DNA of 64,000 nt from CBDBND01 sp965207985 (lineage in GTDB: Bacteria; Pseudomonadota; Alphaproteobacteria; Rhodospirillales; Rhodospirillaceae), in contig CBDBND010000014.1 in the NCBI GenBank assembly GCA_965207985.1, positions 1 through 64,000 of the forward strand, read 5' to 3'. A program made the position numbers and the translations under genes. A model generated the notes under the pieces. It saw only the letters and a program-made list of their open reading frames with translations. It ran no database searches and had not been told where the DNA came from. This document shows, one piece after another, positions 60,934 to 64,000 of this stretch (positions are counted from its first letter, which is position 1; the number at the start of each line of letters is the position of its first letter).

Positions 60934-62388
60934 ATGCAGGCTGACCGACGCACCGTTCTTAAGGCCTCAGGGGCGGCTGTCGCCGCAGCGACGTTGGCTT
61001 CCAAGAGAGCCGGGGCCGCTGATCCCGACGTTATTGTCATTGGCGCAGGCTTATCCGGGCTTTATGCCGCCATGTTGCTGGAAGAGACCGGCGCAACAGT
61101 TCAGGTGGTCGAAGGTCGCGATCGCGTCGGCGGCCGACTGTTCAGTGCCCGCCATGTGGAAGGCAATCCGGAGTGGGGCGGCGATTCCGTTCTTGGCGGC
61201 TATGGGCGTATGCAAGACACCGCTGCGCGGGTTGGTGTTGAGTTGGTTGATCATCAAGCCCGGCGCGACCTTACGCCGGAAGCCCATGAGGATCCGACCA
61301 ACACGGAACTGGCCTTGCGCGGCAAACTGATCCCTAAAGGCGAATGGCCGACCCACGCGCTCAACAGAATGCCGGAGGAGGCAAAGTCACGCTTTCCCGG
61401 ACGCGGCTATTACCAGGCCATCATCGGCGAAAACAATCCGTTGGAAGCCTTCGAGGATTGGATTGAACCGGAAAGTGCACAATTCGACACCTCCATCTAT
61501 GACTTCTTTAAGTCGGTCGGCTGGAGCGACGAAGCCATCGATCTCAACTACAACATCAATGTGCAGTACGGCACGTCGGCACATGATATTTCGGCGTTGA
61601 TGTGGTTCTACACCCAGGCTTGGTTCAAGCTGCAAAGCGACATCGACCGAGTTGCCTTCAAAGCACCGGGCGGCAACCAGAGTATTCCCGAAGCCATGGC
61701 CGCGTTCTTAAAAGGCGAAGTTCATCTCGGTAAAGAGGTGGTTGGAGTCCGCAGCGAACCCGGTCACGCCGAGGTCCATTGCAAGGACGGCAGCGTTTAC
61801 AAAGGCAAACGGGTGATTTGTTCCATGCCGATCCCGACCATGCGCTGGCTCAAATGGGATCCTTTGTTGCCTCCTAACAAACTAAAAGCGATCCACACCG
61901 TGCCGGTGCAAAAGGTCACCAAAGTGATTCTGGTGCCGACAGCGCCGTTCTGGGAGGACGATGGTTTCTCCCCGGCCATGTGGACGGATTCCGAATGCGG
62001 CGAGGTGCGCGCCCTGCGCGAAGGCGAAGACGCCAACCGCATCACCTGCTTGATGGCCTGGGCGCGCGGTCACCTGGCTGACCGGCTTGATGTGCTGGGC
62101 GAGGAGGGTGCGCAGCAGCGTGTACTTGATGCATATACGGAAATTCGCCCGGCGGCCAAAGGCAAGCTGGAAATGGCGGGTGTGAAATCCTGGCAGACCG
62201 ACCGGTTCACGGCCGGCGACTGGGCGGTGTTCGCCCCAGGGCAAGTAACCGAAAGCGTGCCCGGCCTGATGCAGCCGGCGGAGCGCATTCACTTCTGCGG
62301 TGAGCATACGGCCACCTCCAACCGCGGCATGGAAGGCGCCATGGAGTCCGGTGAGCGCGCCGCTTTCGAAGCCCTCGATCTCATCTAA
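60934..62388 (+). CDS. Tat-exported flavin amine oxidase family protein 2
   Basis: 484 residues with the twin-Arg signal ADRRTVLKASGAAVAAATLAS (cleavage near AGA-AD, 29). FAD motifs are VIVIGAGLSGLYAAMLLEE, EGRDRVGGRLFS and the C-terminal IHFCGEHTATSNRGMEGAMESGERAAFEAL. As in the other two copies, GGDSVLGGYGRMQD replaces the usual sequence after the GGR motif, and SAHDISALMWFYTQAWF occupies the substrate domain. It forms an operon with copy 3, which starts 7 bases after its stop. Substrate unknown. Confidence 0.87.
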   Translation: MQADRRTVLKASGAAVAAATLASKRAGAADPDVIVIGAGLSGLYAAMLLEETGATVQVVEGRDRVGGRLFSARHVEGNPEWGGDSVLGGYGRMQDTAARVGVELVDHQARRDLTPEAHEDPTNTELALRGKLIPKGEWPTHALNRMPEEAKSRFPGRGYYQAIIGENNPLEAFEDWIEPESAQFDTSIYDFFKSVGWSDEAIDLNYNINVQYGTSAHDISALMWFYTQAWFKLQSDIDRVAFKAPGGNQSIPEAMAAFLKGEVHLGKEVVGVRSEPGHAEVHCKDGSVYKGKRVICSMPIPTMRWLKWDPLLPPNKLKAIHTVPVQKVTKVILVPTAPFWEDDGFSPAMWTDSECGEVRALREGEDANRITCLMAWARGHLADRLDVLGEEGAQQRVLDAYTEIRPAAKGKLEMAGVKSWQTDRFTAGDWAVFAPGQVTESVPGLMQPAERIHFCGEHTATSNRGMEGAMESGERAAFEALDLI

Positions 62389-62395
62389 TCCGGCC

Positions 62396-63823
62396 ATGCG
62401 CCCATCACGCCGCACGTTCTTAAAAGCCACTGCTGGATCAGCGGTGTTGGCGGCATCGCGCCCGCTGCATGCGGCGACCGAAGCCGACGTGGTCGTGGTG
62501 GGCGCCGGGATTTCCGGTCTATACGCCGCTAAACTGTTGGCAGAAGAGGGGGTGAAGGTCGCCGTTGTCGAAGGCCGGGACCGTGTCGGTGGCCGCCTGC
62601 AAAGCGTGCGCCATATGGATGGCAACCCGGAGGCGGGTGGGGATTCTATACTCGGCGGTTACGGCCGTATGCGTAATCTCGCAGACGAATATGGCCTGAC
62701 CATGATCGACCACGTCCCCCGCGGCGGTCTGTCACGGACAGAGATTGCCATCGGCGGCCAAGTGATCCCCCGTGAGCAATGGCCCGCCCATCCGCTTAAT
62801 CACTTACCTGAAAATTCAAAAAGCGCTTTCCCTGGCCGGCGGTTTTTCGAATCCGTGGTGGCCGCCAACAGCCCGCTGGACTCCTTTGAGGAATGGGCCG
62901 AACCCCACACCAAACCCTATGACCGGTCCGTCCACAGTTTCCTGACGGATCTGGGTTGGAGCGACCAGACCATTCATCAGAACTACAACATCAACGTTGG
63001 AAGAGGCACGTCGTCCCACGACTGCTCCATACTCACCTGGTTCTTCCGCGTCGGTTGGGACCAACTTCAAGAGGACATCGAAAACGTCCGTCTGAAAATA
63101 AGCGGCGGCAATCAGGCTCTGCCCGAAGCCATGGCGGCGTCTTTTCCCGGTGACATTCATCTGGGTAAAGCCGTTTCCGCCATGCGCCAGGACGCGACGG
63201 GTGTGGATGTCATCTGTGAGGACGGCACATCCTTCCGCGCCAAGCGCGTGATCAACTCAACACCCTTGCCGCCGCTGCGCTGGGTCAAATTCGATCCGCT
63301 GTTACCGCCGGAGCAGGCGGCTGCGATCAAGCTTTTGCCCTCAATGAAGATCAACAAGATTTTCCTTGAGGCCAAAGAACCGTTTTGGGACGACGACGGC
63401 TTCGGCCCGGGAATGTGGACGGACACGCCGGCGGGACAGATCGGCGTGCTACGCCAATTGGATGACAGCGACGCCATCACCGGGCTCATCGCCCGTGCCC
63501 GTGGCTTCATGGCGGAACGGTTGGATCAGCTTGGTCCGGAGGCGGCCAAAGCATTGGTGGTGAAATCCTACGAAGAGCTACGGCCCGCCGCGAAAGGAAA
63601 GCTGGAAGCGGTGGCCTACAAGTCTTGGGCCATGGACCGCTTCGCCGGTGGCACCTGGATGGAATGGATGCCCGGCCAGGTGCACCGTTTCCAGCCTCAT
63701 CTCGCCAAACCGGCCGGGCGCATTCATTTCTGCGGCGAACACACGGGGCAATCCAATCGCGGTATGGAGGCGGCTGCCGAGTCCGCCGAACGTTGCGCCT
63801 TTGAAGTGTTGGACGTGGTTTAA
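62396..63823 (+). CDS. Tat-exported flavin amine oxidase family protein 3
   Basis: 475 residues from ATG at 62396 with a textbook Tat signal (SRRTFLKATAGSAVLAASRPLHA-AT). FAD motifs VVVVGAGISGLYAAKLLAEE, EGRDRVGGRLQS and IHFCGEHTGQSNRGMEAAAESAERCAFEVL. It is closely related to copies 1 and 2; the signal peptide end SRPLHAATE is shared with copy 1. Its stop codon overlaps by three bases that of the convergent MBL-fold gene. Confidence 0.87.
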   Translation: MRPSRRTFLKATAGSAVLAASRPLHAATEADVVVVGAGISGLYAAKLLAEEGVKVAVVEGRDRVGGRLQSVRHMDGNPEAGGDSILGGYGRMRNLADEYGLTMIDHVPRGGLSRTEIAIGGQVIPREQWPAHPLNHLPENSKSAFPGRRFFESVVAANSPLDSFEEWAEPHTKPYDRSVHSFLTDLGWSDQTIHQNYNINVGRGTSSHDCSILTWFFRVGWDQLQEDIENVRLKISGGNQALPEAMAASFPGDIHLGKAVSAMRQDATGVDVICEDGTSFRAKRVINSTPLPPLRWVKFDPLLPPEQAAAIKLLPSMKINKIFLEAKEPFWDDDGFGPGMWTDTPAGQIGVLRQLDDSDAITGLIARARGFMAERLDQLGPEAAKALVVKSYEELRPAAKGKLEAVAYKSWAMDRFAGGTWMEWMPGQVHRFQPHLAKPAGRIHFCGEHTGQSNRGMEAAAESAERCAFEVLDVV

Positions 63824-64000
63824 GAACTTTCCTCCAACCAAAACCCATTCTGTTCTGACTTGATCCGTACCGCCGTCGGTGTCGGGAAGTGGGCCGGGAT
63901 CAACCACTGACCTGAGTCCGCCACCGTTTCCATGATGGATGCGCGCATGGCGCTGGCCTTGTCCGCATCCCAACAGAACTGGGACGACCATTCGGGGTGT
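63820..64000 (-). CDS. MBL-fold metallo-hydrolase, C-terminal part (runs off the window)
   Basis: Sixty codons ending in TAA at 63822-63820 read HPEWSSQFCWDADKASAMR, then SGQWLIPAHFPTPTAVRI and GFWLEESS. The HPEW-(x)n-DxDKA-(x)n-IPAHFP arrangement is the C-terminus of a common group of metallo-beta-lactamase-fold hydrolases with the last zinc-ligand His in PAHFP. The start lies beyond position 64000. Confidence 0.75.
   Translation of the reverse strand, partial: HPEWSSQFCWDADKASAMRASIMETVADSGQWLIPAHFPTPTAVRIKSEQNGFWLEESS

Noticed and set aside
1..64000. CRISPR arrays or toxin-antitoxin pairs
   Set aside because: No regularly spaced direct repeats and no recognisable small toxin/antitoxin pair were seen on either strand.

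Overview
The window looks like a chromosomal stretch of a Gram-negative bacterium, most likely an alphaproteobacterium. The support is indirect: the conserved block CnoX-type thioredoxin / LON-domain protein / Trm112-like / DUF971 (10035-12357) is in an order I associate with alphaproteobacteria, the outer membrane shows through a TonB-dependent receptor, and many exported proteins carry twin-arginine signals. The gene content is that of a heterotroph handling amines, aromatic or hydroxy acids and other small organics: flavin amine oxidases, vanillyl-alcohol-oxidase-type flavoproteins, flavin monooxygenases, a ThDP-dependent enzyme, an alpha-hydroxyacid dehydrogenase, major facilitator transporters and four solute-binding proteins.

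Layout. 1-2.7 kb: a family-5 solute-binding protein (SBP) with a glyoxalase-fold protein. 2.7-9.4 kb: a scrapyard of truncated elements and genes (IS5 piece, Cys-rich protein piece, ABC-F chimera, AAC(3) piece, IS66-type piece, DUF4338/DruA-like piece), with a small membrane protein, a methyltransferase and an exported SnoaL-like protein between them. 9.4-12.6 kb: a PQQ-dehydrogenase remnant, then the conserved thioredoxin block and tRNA-Gly(GCC), flanked by two same-orientation copies of one IS3-type element. 14.1-15.3 kb: an inverted repeat, a decayed GT41 glycosyltransferase piece and a truncated IS5. 15.3-26.5 kb: an oxidative catabolic cluster (FAD monooxygenase, VAO-type oxidase, SDR, HsaA/HpaB-like oxygenase, two cupin-type proteins, M24 protein, CMD-like protein, methyltransferase, MFS). 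26.5-34.8 kb: a serine hydrolase between two related exported small proteins, then a coupled MFS-SBP-SBP operon and an amine oxidase. 34.9-38.6 kb: a TonB receptor broken by an intact-ended IS, a tandem duplication and a frameshift. 38.8-50 kb: VAO-type oxidase, enoyl reductase-like protein, exported amidohydrolase, 14-repeat WD40 protein, stand-alone CHASE protein, alpha/beta hydrolase, ThDP enzyme plus SBP. 50-53 kb: a lipoprotein gene fused by deletion to a methyltransferase gene that is then split by an IS3. 53-64 kb: DUF1800/DUF1501 pair, PepSY-type membrane protein, LldD-like dehydrogenase, MFS, two amine oxidases and the end of an MBL-fold hydrolase.

Two themes stand out. First, the region is expanding and decaying together: paralogue sets (four SBPs, three amine oxidases, two VAO-type oxidases, three SnoaL-like proteins, related methyltransferases) sit beside many fresh lesions, including single in-frame stop codons in three otherwise full-length genes, exact-ended IS insertions whose removal restores the frame, and short tandem duplications. 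Second, solute-binding proteins are placed next to enzymes or an MFS transporter, never next to ABC permease or ATPase genes.
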